A stretch of DNA of 36,843 nt from Paratrimastix pyriformis (taxonomy: Eukaryota > Preaxostyla > Paratrimastigidae). Within the stretch, counting starts at the first letter, position 1. Each line of letters opens with the position of its first letter. The stretch is taken from NCBI GenBank assembly GCA_027972325.1, contig JAPMOS010000108.1, positions 100,001-136,843 of the forward strand. Direction: 5' to 3'. The notes beneath the pieces are model-generated. The model ran no database searches, had not been told where the DNA came from, and was given only the letters and a program-made list of their open reading frames with translations. Below, one piece after another: positions 1 through 32,940 of the stretch. Made by a program: the position numbers and the translations under genes.

Positions 1-1114
1 CGACTTTCTGTGCCATGTCCTCTTTCACAAAACCCGCCCCGTCAACCTTTTTGACCAATTTGTGGACACGGCACCCAGAGACGTGCCTCGGCCCATCCCG
101 CAGTCGTTATCGAGGATCTCGCCAACTGCCCCCAAGGCCGCCTCCACGCCGACCAGCCAGCAAGATGAAGACATCGCATACATCATGGGTGAGGTAACTT
201 CTGATTCCACCGCCATCCGGACCAAATTACATAAACTAAAACTCTACCTCAGCGACCTTGTGCGATACAAAACGCTGGCCACGAATTCCACCCCACGCCC
301 TGCCAGCTCCCGCGGCCGGGCCAGCCCAGCCAGCCGTCCAGCCAGCACACCACCTGATGATGAGATCGCCAGGATTTTGACCGAAACCTACGATGATGAT
401 GAGGGACAATTTCACTACAACCCGCTCATCTGCGTGGCCTTTGTCGCGATCAATGACCCGCCGACGCCCGCGGACCAGCTGACCTTCCTCGTGGCCGCCA
501 AGGATATGGGCCTGGGGGAACTGCTGGCGATGGGCCGTCTGCGCCTTGTCTATGTCGAGAAACCGCAAGTGAGACCACCGCAAGCAGCGTACTTTCGGCT
601 TCGCGATGCCACCCCCGACCCCACGGCTCCTTGATTCGCGCCTGTTTCCCCGATCATCACTCTCCGTTTTCTCACTCGCTCTTTTTCCGGCCCACATGTT
701 TTCCGCGAACAGATCCGAAGGCCGTGACTTTTCATCCGCAGTGGGGTGCCGGCAGAGCGGGGGGGGGTGGGCGCAGGGTGGGAGGTAGAGGGGGCCCATC
801 CCCTCAGACTCCGGATCTTCCGAGCCGCCGCGGCCGCGAAGGAGAGGGGACCTTCTGGCGAGGGGCCGTCTGCGCCTTGTCTATGTCGAGAAACCACTGC
901 AAGGGCCGTACTTTCGGCGTCACCCCCAACCCCAGGACGCCCATCCTCCCGGCCGCACTGTTGCCCCCTCAGCATCCTTTCTCCGGCGCTCCCTCCCTCC
1001 TCCTCCATCCTCTTCCCCTCCTCCCCCCCCTCCCCTGTTTTCCCTAAACAGAGATCTGAAGGTCGCGATCTGCCTTTCCGGCTGCAGGGGCGGGTGGGGG
1101 TCGGCCGGGGGTGA
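1..1114 (+). CDS. 3' part of an unrecognised gene with a Gly/Arg-rich C-terminus
   Basis: The gene enters from the left edge in an open frame (codons starting at position 2). I place exons at 2-536, 713-867 and 1052-1114 (TGA). Both introns start GTCTGC and end AACAG, and the phases (1 and 0) join without stops. The first part has a short helical segment (LCHVLFHKTRPVNLFDQFV), a Ser/Pro/Ala-rich linker, an acidic stretch (ETYDDDEG) and a compact segment (NPLICVAFVAIN to VAAKDMGLGELLAMG). After splicing it continues PKAVTFHPQWGAG and then a Gly/Arg-rich tail, as in some RNA-binding proteins. The family is not recognised. If the first GTCTGC is not spliced, the frame reads on to a stop at 634, giving a shorter C-terminus, so both ends are possible. 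The two introns are near copies of each other. The 5' end lies outside the window. Confidence 0.5.
524..1085 (+). repeat. Tandem duplication that copied an intron with both splice sites
   Basis: Positions about 524-745 and 855-1085 (offset about 331) are diverged copies. They share the donor context and the following 28 bases or so almost exactly, then the acceptor context and the first bases of the next exon in weaker form. The copies hold the second-last intron (537-712) and the last intron (868-1051) of the gene at the left edge. The exon between them (713-867) therefore appears to be a by-product of the duplication. Confidence 0.65.
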
Positions 1115-1867
1115 TAGCCGCACGATATTGCTGATCGGCCGCACGTTATTTTTTGAAACGCTCGCTCGGAATGCCACGGAGCCCCGCCACCGGATTTTCA
1201 ACGATTCTGGGCATTGATAAAAAAGGTTCTGGGCGACCTCCCTGGGGAGACCTCGGGTGGTCCCGCCGTGTAGGTCCCAGGCTTTTTATCCTCGTCAGAA
1301 GCGGGAATTGCTCAACTCCTGGGGAGCCTTCACATTCCATTCCCCAGAGCATTCGGGGCACTCCTGGGGAGCCTTACACATTCCATTTTCCGAGGTGGTC
1401 GGAGACGAGGCAGGGCGACGCCACAGCCGACAGGCCCCACTCGACAATTCTTCAGGCCCCGGGGAGCCGCCCTCCGGACTGGTTTGGCGGAACCTCCGTC
1501 ACAAAATTTCGATGCGCTTGAGCATGGATCCCCTCCATGCCCTCCCGCTCCCTCTCAACGGGCGTGACTGGACTGAGCAAACACGATTATTCCGTACAAG
1601 GAAGGCAAAAAAGGCTGCACAAGAGAAGATAAAAGCACATTTTCCGAGGGGGGCGCGAGGCGGGTCACGCCTCGCCCGGGGTTTCCAAAGAAAAAAGAAA
1701 AAAAATCCCGGCAGCAGGGGGCCACAGGGGGGGGGGGGATGTGGGCCGGAGGATAAAACAAACGGGATGTTGGTTCAGTTCAGGCTGACAGCCTGGCCTC
1801 CAAACCCACATGCCAGCAGGCACTTCCCTCCCCCGGCGGCCCAAGGCGCGGTGTGAAGATCGCTCGC
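1115..1867. other. Spacer between convergent gene ends, with a local direct repeat
   Basis: No convincing gene is seen. The stretch separates the stop codon of the left-edge gene from the stop codon of the citrate lyase fusion, so it should hold both 3' UTRs. A direct repeat of about 31 bases lies at 1315-1345 and 1360-1391 (both start ACTCCTGGGGAGCCTT). A run of eleven G lies at 1729-1739. Open frames across it show no family resemblance. Confidence 0.5.
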
Positions 1868-4800
1868 TTAAAGGCGGGCCTGGCACTCGGTGACCATGCG
1901 GGCCCACGGGTCGGTGGGGATCATCTGGCAGGCCAGGGCAAGCTTCAGGCAACGCAGGGCGCGCAGAAGAACGGGCTTGTCAACCATCTTCGACTTGCCC
2001 TTCTTGCTGGTGATCTGGAGAGCAGGAAAAAAAAGGGAGGAAGAGAGAGTCAGACATGGTGTTGAGGGGGCCGACCAATGGCGACGACACATCCAAACAA
2101 GAAGGCAGGCAGCCAGGAAAAAACCCTCAGAAAGCGTTCATAAAGATCGGCTCATGGTGCCCCCGCAAGGTTGCTTTTGGTTTGCAGGGTCAGAGTATGA
2201 TAATCCTCTTTGGGTTTTTGCGTACAAATACCATCAACATCACCAACATCCCACATATGCTGGTGATCTGGAGAGCAGGAAAAAAAAGGGAGGAAGAGAG
2301 AGTCAGACATGGTGTTGAGGGGGCCGACCAATGGCGACGACACATCCAAACAAGAAGGCAGGCAGCCAGGAAAAAACCCTCAGAAAGCGTTCATAAAGAT
2401 CGGCTCATGGTGCCCCCGCAAGGTTGCTTTTGGTTTGCAGGGTCAGAGTATGATAATCCTCTTTGGGTTTTTGCGTACAAATACCATCAACATCACCAAC
2501 ATCCCACATATGCAATGCGCGAAAGCGGACCTTAACAACACCAGTGCCGGCGGGGGCCTTGAGGTAAGTCTGCACGGCCGACATGGACTCGTCCACATCA
2601 GGCTTCTCGGGCTGGAAGCCGCGGTTGATGGGGCCCACCTGGTTGGGGTGGATGCACCGCTTGCCGAAGAAGCCCATCTTGCGGGCGCGGGCAATGTGCT
2701 TCTCCAGGCCCTCGACATCGTCCAGGGTCGAGAAGACCACATCGACCATCTGGATACCGGCCACGCAGGCCGCGTTGGCGACGCGGTTCAGGGCCCACTG
2801 GGACTCCTCGTCGGACTCCGTCCGCTCGACGCCGCGGTCCTGAGTGTAATCCTCAAGACCCATCGAGATGGCGACAATGTTGGGCGAGGCGCGAACAATG
2901 TCAAAGGCGCTGTTGGGGGAAAGGAAAGGGGAATGATTTGTGAGTTGAAGTCACTCAACCACCCTGGTGATGGATGATGACTAGGTGATAATGACGGGGA
3001 TGATGATGGTGACGCCTGGGTGATGGATGATGATGGTGACTTGGGTGATGGGTGATGATGCCCCCGCACAGGCGAGGGGGGGAGGAGAGGGATACAGACT
3101 TTTCAACGCCAAGGGCGGACTCGATCAGGGGCAGCAGGAGGACGGGGCTCCGCTCGACGTGGAGGATCTCGCAGATCTTGGCCTCCAGCTGGTGCACCTC
3201 GGCGGCGGTCTCAACCTTGGGCACGACAATGACGTCGATAGTGGCGTGGGGCAGGATGGTCTCGAGGTCGAGGAAGCCGGTCGGGTTCTGCGGCAGGGGG
3301 GGAGTCGCAAGGGAAGGCAGAGAAGAGGAGAGAGAGATGCGAGGTGGTGAGAATCACACTTCAAAAAAAGTGAAATATGTGCGAGGCCGAGCAAAAAAAA
3401 AAACAACAACAAAGGCAGGGGAAAACCCTCAGAAAGCGTTCATAAAGATCGGCTCATGGTGCCCCCGCAAGGTTGCTTTTTGGTTTGCAGGGTCAGAGTA
3501 TGATAATCCTCTTCGGGTTTGCATACAAATACAATCATCATCACCAACAAGGGCAAAGGGGCAGGCAAGGAACGGACCACACCGTTGATGCGCATCATGC
3601 GCTCGGTGGTGCCAAAGTCGACACCGCCCCGCATGCCGTGGCGAACCAGGATGCGAGCGTAGTCCTTCATGTCGGGGGCGACGGCATCCTCGATATCAAA
3701 GATGACACCATCGGCGTGCACCTGGCCGGCCTTGTTCATCATGTACGGGTCGGTGGCAGGGATGTACAGGTGCGACCGACGCAGGGGGCGGTCATGCTGA
3801 GGAGCGGGGTAGGCCTTCTGCTCGAACAGGTTGAAGGCCGTGCTGGCGGGGATGACCCCGGGCAGGGCGCGCCGGAGCTCGACCTCCATCTTGGCGGCCA
3901 CGGCCCAGGCCACGGCAAAGTCGTAGGTGACCTTCATGTGGATGCCGTTCAGGCCGAACTGGGCGAGCATGTCCCGGCCCATCCGTTCCACCTCGGCGGC
4001 CGTGATGAAGGGGTTGGGGTCCAGGCAGTCGACCTCGACCAGGTTGCTGGGCTGGCCGGTGGTGATCTTGACGCGGGCGTGGGAGCCGAGGTCCTTGCGG
4101 GCCAGGGGCTGACGGACGACATCGAGGACGGTGCCATCGCGCCACTCAATCACGCCAATGATGCGATCTGCAAAAACAAGAGAGGAGAGCGTGGTGAGTC
4201 GGGGGGAATGGGATTGGGAACAGAAAAAAATGGGATATTGGAATTTCCTCAGGTGAAAATGTGATAATGATCCCCATCAGATCGTGTCGGCCAAACCGTG
4301 AAATTTTCTCTTTGCTTTTCGTCCTCGGAAATCCATTGGTGCGAACACAACGACCGGGGAGAGGGAGGCTGAGGGCTGGCAGACCCTGGGTGCGTGGGCG
4401 GGTGTGGCGGCGGCCGGCCTTCTCAATACCGCGGTTGCGGAGCTCCTCAATGGTCATCAGCTTGAAGCCAAGCTCGGCCTCGGTCTTGCCGCGCAGCTTC
4501 TCAAGCAGGTCGGTGCGGCGGGGGTTGATGGCGACACCCTCTTCGGTGACAACGGCACCGATGCACTCGCCGGGGGTGGTGATGGTGGTGACCTCGTCGA
4601 CAACGCCGGGGTTGGCACGGCGGGCCACGGGCATGGTGACGATGCACAGCTTGGCGCCGGCGGCGGTGTCCTGGTGGCCACCGGTGTTGTGCTGGAAGGA
4701 GCCGTCCGAGTGGGTGTTGACATTGACGTTGAAGTGGACATCAACCTCGGTGGCACCAGCCACCATGACGTCGAGCTGGTTGCAGATGTTGCCCGAGTTG

Positions 4801-6146
4801 TTCGGGTTGGCGTACTGGTCAATGTCGGTCTCGACGTGGCGGGGGTAATCCTCGCACATCGACTTGACCGAGGAGAGGTCGAACGACTGGCAGGTGGTCA
4901 GCTTGCGGACGAGCCCCTTCTTGAGCATATCCACCAGAATGCAGGTGGTGCCACCGTTGGCCATCTTGGCCGAGACGCCCTTGGCCTTGAGCTTGGCCGA
5001 GAGGGCAGTCATCGAGGTCAGGGAGGTGCCGCCCGAGCCGGCCTGGAAGACCAGGTCGTTGGTCAGCAGGCCGAGGGCGTCCATCAACCGGGCGCAGTAC
5101 TCACCAATGAGCAGCTGCTGGGGGTCGGTCGTCAGCCGGGTGGTGCCCGAGACGATCTTCTTGTTGTCGCCGAGCGAGGGCCAGACGACAACGTGGTCGA
5201 CGAAGGTCTCCGGGATGGAGATGGGGGTGCAGGGGTACTCACACATGTTGTCGGTGACGACAATGACGTGCTTGGCCAGCCGGGCGTCGATGGCCGAATA
5301 AGCCATGGGGCCGAAGGCGGACTTGCCGTGGAGACCGTTGCAGTTGCCCTGGTTGTCGCACTCCGAGGCACCAATGACGGCGATATCAATCTACCAAAAG
5401 GGAACAGAAAAAAAGAGAAAGTTATGAGAATTGTGCAACGTAAAAAAGGGGGACACCTCCCGCCAAGCAAAAATGTGACAGCAGGGCATGATGCGGACCT
5501 GGATATCACCCTCGCGAATGGCGCGGACACGAGCACCATGAGAACGAACAACCATCATGCCCTTAAGGTCACCAGCAGTAACAGAACTAATCAAAAAAAA
5601 GATGTGAGCACAACTTCAGCCTCAACCAAAGAATGTGACAGACATGCCAAGAGCATCGTTCGCACCAGTCTGAATGTTGGTGACAGTGCCATCCTTGAAG
5701 CACTCAATCAGGCCAGACTGGCCGCCGTGAAGGGAAGAGGGGGCCAGGTTGATGTTCCGGATGCCCATCTTGCGGAGTTCCATGATCGTGGGAACAAGAA
5801 TGCCATCACCGCCACGAAGATGGTGGTGGAAGGAAATGGTCATGCCGTCGTGGGCACCGCAGGCGCGGAGGGCCTCGGCCATGGAGCCGATGATCTTGTT
5901 CGCACCGCCACGAGGGGGCAGCAGAGGAAGGGCGCGCATGGGGGGCAGGCCCTCAGCTAAATGGAAAAAACGTAAATCAAGATGCAGAAACGCGAAATTT
6001 CACGGACTCTTGGGGGCAGTGCCGAAGGCACCGGCGAAGGGACGAGCAGGGCCGTAGCCGGGGATCACCTTAGGGATCTGGCGGCCGGCAGCGTTGACCC
6101 AGTAGTCGCCATGGTCCTCGACGGGCTGAGGAACGGGAGCTTGCAT
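1868..6146 (-). CDS. Fused citrate lyase: alpha (CitF), acyl carrier gamma (CitD) and beta (CitE) in one chain
   Basis: Eight exons (6146-6008, 5956-5644, 5586-5499, 5390-4385, 4167-3578, 3287-3100, 2909-2531, 2014-1868) join in phase to a 949-residue protein. Residues 1-535 are CitF (citrate:acetyl-ACP transferase): GMTISFHHHLR, VRSHGARVRAI, SGTTRLT, the C-terminal IEWRDGTVLDVVRQ. Residues about 537-620 match CitD, with Ser544 (DLGSHARVKI) where bacterial CitD carries its phosphoribosyl-dephospho-CoA. Residues about 645-949 are CitE (citryl-CoA lyase): RRSHLYIPATDP, ADGVIFDIEDAV, IESALGVEN, MGLEDYTQD, KRCIHPNQ, MVDKPV. Each part has about the length of the separate bacterial subunit. The expected reaction is citrate to oxaloacetate plus acetate without ATP. 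The chosen ATG follows an acceptor-like site and fits the CitF start (GRQIPKVIPGYG). No targeting peptide is evident, so a cytosolic place is inferred. Genes for prosthetic-group synthesis and for the ligase are not in this window. Confidence 0.93.
2006..2511 (-). repeat. Exact 253-bp tandem duplication carrying a 3' splice site
   Basis: Two copies with no difference seen (2006-2258 and 2259-2511) lie at the end of the last intron of the citrate lyase gene. Each copy holds the polypyrimidine tract, the CCAG acceptor and the first nine bases of exon 8. The intron therefore offers two identical acceptors, before 2267 and before 2014. The lack of divergence points to a recent event. Confidence 0.9.
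3412..3549 (-). repeat. Third, partial copy of the intronic sequence duplicated at 2006-2511
   Basis: About 138 bases in intron 5 of the citrate lyase gene match 2102-2249 and its tandem copy with few changes. They share AAACCCTCAGAAAGCGTTCA and the following 100 bases or so. The same sequence in two introns of one gene shows either copying between introns or a dispersed element. Confidence 0.85.
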
Positions 6147-6705
6147 CTTCTGAGCTGGTTCTTCGAGAGAGAACAACCCACACGTGATAGTCTATCTTGT
6201 CACACTCTGCCATTTCCGATTTCTTGGCCACAACGAAGCGCGAAAAATACGGCATTTTCTCCCTTTCCCCGTCTCTTACGCGGGAACCATTCAATACAGG
6301 GGCATCAGTCAAACTGCCGGTTGATCGAATGAAGCACCTAATCGTTTTCGATCCTTACTCAGCGTCACAGGGCGGAATTCACGTTCCTTCGCAACCGTAA
6401 ATTTACCTCTGTGACTTTGTGATATTGCATCGCGACGGTGCAGGATCCCCGATGGGTAAAAACACCGAGAGCGATGCAAAATATTTCTTGAGAGGACCAC
6501 CTCCCCACCAGCAACGTTTGTGATCAGTTTGGAGGCATCTGAAAGGGGACGGCGTGATCGATGTGCTGTACAGAGGCACACACGACCCCGGCATCCGCCC
6601 CCCTTCGTGTTTTGCGCTTCGTTGGCACAAAAGCAACACGACAACTCAAAAACGCACAGGAAAAAAAAAAAAAGCACAACGAGACAGGAGTCACCTGCCC
6701 ATCTC
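6147..6705. promoter_or_regulatory. Upstream region of the citrate lyase gene and 3' flank of SF-assemblin
   Basis: About 560 bases separate the SF-assemblin stop from the citrate lyase ATG; both genes run leftwards. The ATG is preceded by a CAG that looks like an acceptor, so a 5' UTR intron may lie here. An A-run lies at 6660-6673. I see no coding exon or RNA gene. Confidence 0.4.
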
Positions 6706-8070
6706 TTATGACGAGGCGAGGTCGCCCTCCACCCGGGCGCAAGTCTCTTCGAGAAGCTTGAGGAGGTTCTCCTCGGTGCCCTCCCGCTCGTGCTTCTCGG
6801 CCTGTGGAGGGGGCGGAGACGGGGGGATAGTCAGAAGTGAGGTTTGGCCGCACCACAAAAAACTCCGCGCGAAATGATCAAGGCAGACTCCCCCAAACGC
6901 CCACCGACACCACAAAACGCATCGCACAGCGGCACTCCCTCCCCGGAGGAACCCTGCCGCCACGCCGCAACCGCCTGCTACACCCAGGGCGCCCGGGGGA
7001 CCGAACAGACGGCGAGGTCGGCCTGCATGCGAGCAGCCATGTCCTCGAGCATCTTGAACATGGTGCTCTGGGTCTCCTCCCGGATCTGGGGCCACGTGGT
7101 GCGGTGCCACCAAACCCCCCCAACAGGGAACAGCGAGGAAGAGAAGGTGAGAATGACGGAGGCGAGGCAGGCCCACCACCCATGTTACCCGCTCCGACAG
7201 TGCTCCCCCCCCCCACACACACACACATCCCACACACACACACACACATCCCACACACACCCATACCAACCTTGCGCTCAGAGGCCAAGATCTCGCGCAG
7301 GGCGGCCACCTCCTCGCCCATCCGGCGCACGATCAGGTCGGCCTTCTCGTCCCGGGTTCGCTGCTCGGTCTCAATGCCGTCGTTCAGCCGGGCCACCTCC
7401 TCGGCCATCTCCTTGGACTGGTGCTCCTCGCCCTCCTCCCGGGCCCGCTTCTCATTGGCCAGGTCCAGCCGCAGCGCGTAGCACTTGTCCTCGATGACCT
7501 TCTGCACCTTGGTCTCGGACTCCTTCCGGGCCTGGGTTGAAGCCGCCGAAAAAGAAACGCGATGAGAATGGGCGAAAGTGCGGACGGTCGCACGGACTTG
7601 CTTCTCTACGTTCAGCTCCAAGGTGATGCTGTTCTCGAGGAGTTTGAGTTCCTTTGACTTTTTCTCATCGAGGATCTTGAGTTCGGAGCCGGGAGACGGG
7701 AAGGAAACAGATAAAGAATAGAGCCAAGACGTATAGAAGAAAAAGAGACCTCGCGGGCAACTTTTTCGGCGACCAGGGCTTCCTGGTGCCTTGTGATCTG
7801 CTCGCGGAGCAGCTGTGCCCGTGTTTCTTGTGCTGTCTGCGCCCGGGTAAAGCGCTCATCGAGCGCCTTCATCTTAGCTAAGCGTAGGGCGTGAATATCA
7901 ACCCTTGCCAAAAGGCATTAAGTCGACAGACCCTCCACCTGCTCGCGGAAAGCCTCCCGCCCGAATTCAAGTCCTTGTGTCAACCCAGAGAGCTTCTTTT
8001 GCAGCTCGGTGATCCGAACACGACTGGGAGACTCTCCGGTCAGCATCAAAGGCGAAGGAGAGACTTGCAT
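6706..8070 (-). CDS. SFA: SF-assemblin (striated fibre protein, beta-giardin relative)
   Basis: Six exons (8070-7932, 7877-7750, 7675-7598, 7531-7271, 7085-7011, 6801-6706) join in phase to 258 residues, close to the usual size of the family. The protein begins MQVSPSPLML, then a short head with ITELQKKLSGL, and then is almost wholly charged alpha-helix with coiled-coil character (KSKELKLLENSITLELNVEKQ, ESETKVQKVIEDKC, IETEQRTRDEKADLIVRRMG). The C-terminal NLLKLLEETCARVEGDL is a typical SF-assemblin ending. In other protists the family polymerises into the striated fibres that anchor basal bodies and flagellar roots, so this gene argues for a flagellated cell. Donors are GTCTGT, GTCTCT, GTCCGT, GTTGGT and GTCTGT; two of them depart from the local GTCYGY rule. 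It starts head to head with the CDC7 gene. Confidence 0.85.
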
Positions 8071-8118
8071 TCGAAATAGAAAAAGCCTGCAACTCCACCG
8101 GTTTGAGCGGCTGACCGG
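8071..8118. promoter_or_regulatory. Very short divergent spacer between SF-assemblin and CDC7
   Basis: The SF-assemblin ATG lies at 8070 on the minus strand, and the first open CDC7 codons follow a plus-strand stop at 8104-8106. Fewer than 50 bases are free of both reading frames. Any promoter is probably bidirectional or overlaps the 5' ends of the genes. Confidence 0.4.
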
Positions 8119-9819
8119 GTGTTTCAAATTCTGTCTGGCCGAATCGCAGCACCCGACTCGTTAGAGTCCATCGCATCATGGCCCACGGTTGAAGAGAAGC
8201 CACACCATCCAGACCTCGAAGTGGGTGACGTGATCGGACAAGGGTCGTTTGCGCAGGTTTATCGTGCCATCGAGAAGCCCACTGGCGAGGTGGTTGCTCT
8301 GAAAAACTTTAACCTGAAGCACTTTTCCAGAATTTTAACCGAAATTCGATATCTGGATGAATGCGAGTCTGTTGGGCTGTTGTTATCAATCTCACACACC
8401 CCTGCAGCGGCAAGGAAAATGTCATCCCGCTTCTTTGGATGTTTCGAAATCATGCCCAGCTGACAGCCGTGATTCCTTTTGTTGAACATCAATCATTCCG
8501 GGAGTTTCTTCCCCGATTCACCATCCCTCACATCCGCCGTTACATGTACGAACTCCTTCGAGCGCTGAAACACATCCACGCAAAGGGCATTATCCGTCTG
8601 TCTACACGCAGGGCACTCTTTTCCTGATTGTATCCGCAGATCGCGACATCAAACCGAACAACTTCCTGTTTCACTTCGACTACGACCGGTTTGCGTTGAT
8701 CGACTTTGGTCTTGCCGAAAAGGTCTGAGGCTGTGGAGGGATATTTTTCCCCTCATCCACATCCTCACATTGGAATAGCAAAAGGACGTGTCCGGACGGT
8801 ACCCGTCCCGGGGCGGGACCCGAGGGTTTCGTGCCCCGGAGGTGCTGATCCGCTGTTTCAACCAGACCACGGGTCCGTCTCCGGCAGGTGCCTGCCTCCT
8901 CCATCCGTAATTCCCCCCCCCCCACCCCCCCCCGCCCCTTCTCTCTCCATCTCCCCGACTGATCCTGATGGTTCTCCCACCATCCGATCGGGGATGATTC
9001 CGGCCAGCGATCGACATCTGGAGCGTGGGCGTCATCCTGATGTGTATCCTGACCCGGCGATACCCACTCTTCGAGACGTCGGATGACTGCGATGGTCTCA
9101 TGGAGATCGCACGGTTCTTCGGAACCGACGTGCTTGTCCAGGCCGCCAGGAAACAGGGTCTGTACCTCCCACACACCTCACCTGACTACATCACTCCTGT
9201 CACCCCCGAATACAGAAAGGAGCTTCACATCCCGGTGCACATCGATCCGCCCGATCTGCGCGTTGTCTTCCGCCGGTCTGCTCCCGCCAAAATTCACTGG
9301 CCTTCCCCCCCCCCCCCCCCCCCTTCCCAGCCTCAGTTTCAACATTTTTTCTTTTCGTAGGATTTGGCCGGAGTGCCCCTACGAGATTCCTGACGACCTG
9401 CTCGACTTCCTGCGAGGCCTGATGCGGATCCTGCCTTCGGAGCGCCTCACAGCCACCCAGGCTCTACAACATCCATTCATCACCGGCGCAGCGGCTCCCC
9501 CAGAACGCATCCTACCCCTCGTCCGTGCTGGCCGCCAGTGCGTACTCGTCCTCAATTCGTTCCTGAGCGCACTTGCACCTTCCGAAAGCACCCGCAAGTC
9601 TCACTCCATTTTCCTTTTCGCGTCCAGACGCGTTCTTCACGCACCGCCACCGCCACCGCCGCCGCCACCACCACCACCGCCGGCCGGCCGACCTGTTCCG
9701 CCCCCGAAATCCCGAGCCACCGACTCGCCGCCCCGTCTGTTCCGGCCGCGCATACGAAACGCCCACGAAGCTCAAAAAAGGAAGAAGATGATGATGAGGA
9801 GGAGAAGGAGGGCAAATAG
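8119..9819 (+). CDS. CDC7: CDC7 protein kinase (DDK catalytic subunit); 5' end unresolved
   Basis: Seven exons (to 8366, 8408-8595, 8640-8722, 8779-8872, 9008-9275, 9361-9520, 9628-9819) join in phase to about 410 residues. Visible kinase motifs are the glycine loop IGQGSFAQVY, the lysine in VVALKNF, HRDIKPNNFLF (rebuilt across intron 2), LIDFGLAEK, and GTRGFRAPEVL, the CDC7-type activation segment. They are followed by AIDIWSVGVILMCIL and ATQALQHPFI. The C-terminus is basic then acidic (KRPRSSKKEEDDDEEE) and may be a nuclear signal. CDC7 with Dbf4 phosphorylates MCM to fire replication origins; no Dbf4 gene is present here. The kinase inserts are short. The first exon has no in-frame ATG after the stop at 8104, so the true start is either in an unseen upstream exon or is not ATG; 8119 is only the first open GTG. 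Donors are GTCTGT, GTCTGT, GTCTGA, GTCCGT, GTCTGC and GTCCGT. Confidence 0.9.
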
Positions 9820-9882
9820 AGCGGCGGCCGTCTGCTCTCGACATGCCAACCCAACGTGTGGTGCGTGCGAAGAGAAACGCCC

Positions 9883-31768
<21,886 letters not shown>

Positions 31769-31845
31769 GTCTGTCCAACACGCCCCCACACACACACTCT
31801 GTTTTTTTTCTTTCAATTTTCCGTCATCATCCTCTTCACCCAAGC

Positions 31846-32726
<881 letters not shown>

Positions 32727-32940
32727 GAGAGAGACATGCTGTGTATTTGCGAGGGCGCAGGCGACAAGTTAGAGAAAGGTTACTCGCGCCTTCGCGCCAC
32801 ACACTCCGGGGGGGCCGGGCCAAATGACCCGTATGGTGGCTCCTCCCGGCCGGGGTCCGCCTGATGGCAGGGCCACCAGTGATGGTGTGGGTGTTGGGGG
32901 TGCTCAGGGGTATGTGGGGCGGGTCGAGGGCCCCGGGTGG
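32727..32940 (+). repeat. Dispersed element E1, inverted copy next to the (ATC)n array
   Basis: This copy matches 29525-29743 in the opposite orientation. Its left end abuts the (ATC)n array with no spacer. The two copies are about 3 kb apart and flank three condensin exons, so they look like independent insertions rather than element ends. Confidence 0.85.

Noticed and set aside
565-580. GTGAGA in the left-edge gene as a canonical donor
   Set aside because: No acceptor gives a sensible continuation from it; the GTCTGC 35 bases upstream fits the phase of the next exon and the local rule.
1868-6146. A bacterial citF-citD-citE operon or contamination
   Set aside because: The parts are in one frame after removal of seven introns that have the same unusual donors as the neighbouring host genes.
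9158-9215. An intron in CDC7 starting at the GTCTGT near 9160
   Set aside because: The frame is open straight through and no acceptor keeps the phase, so this GTCTGT is read as coding.
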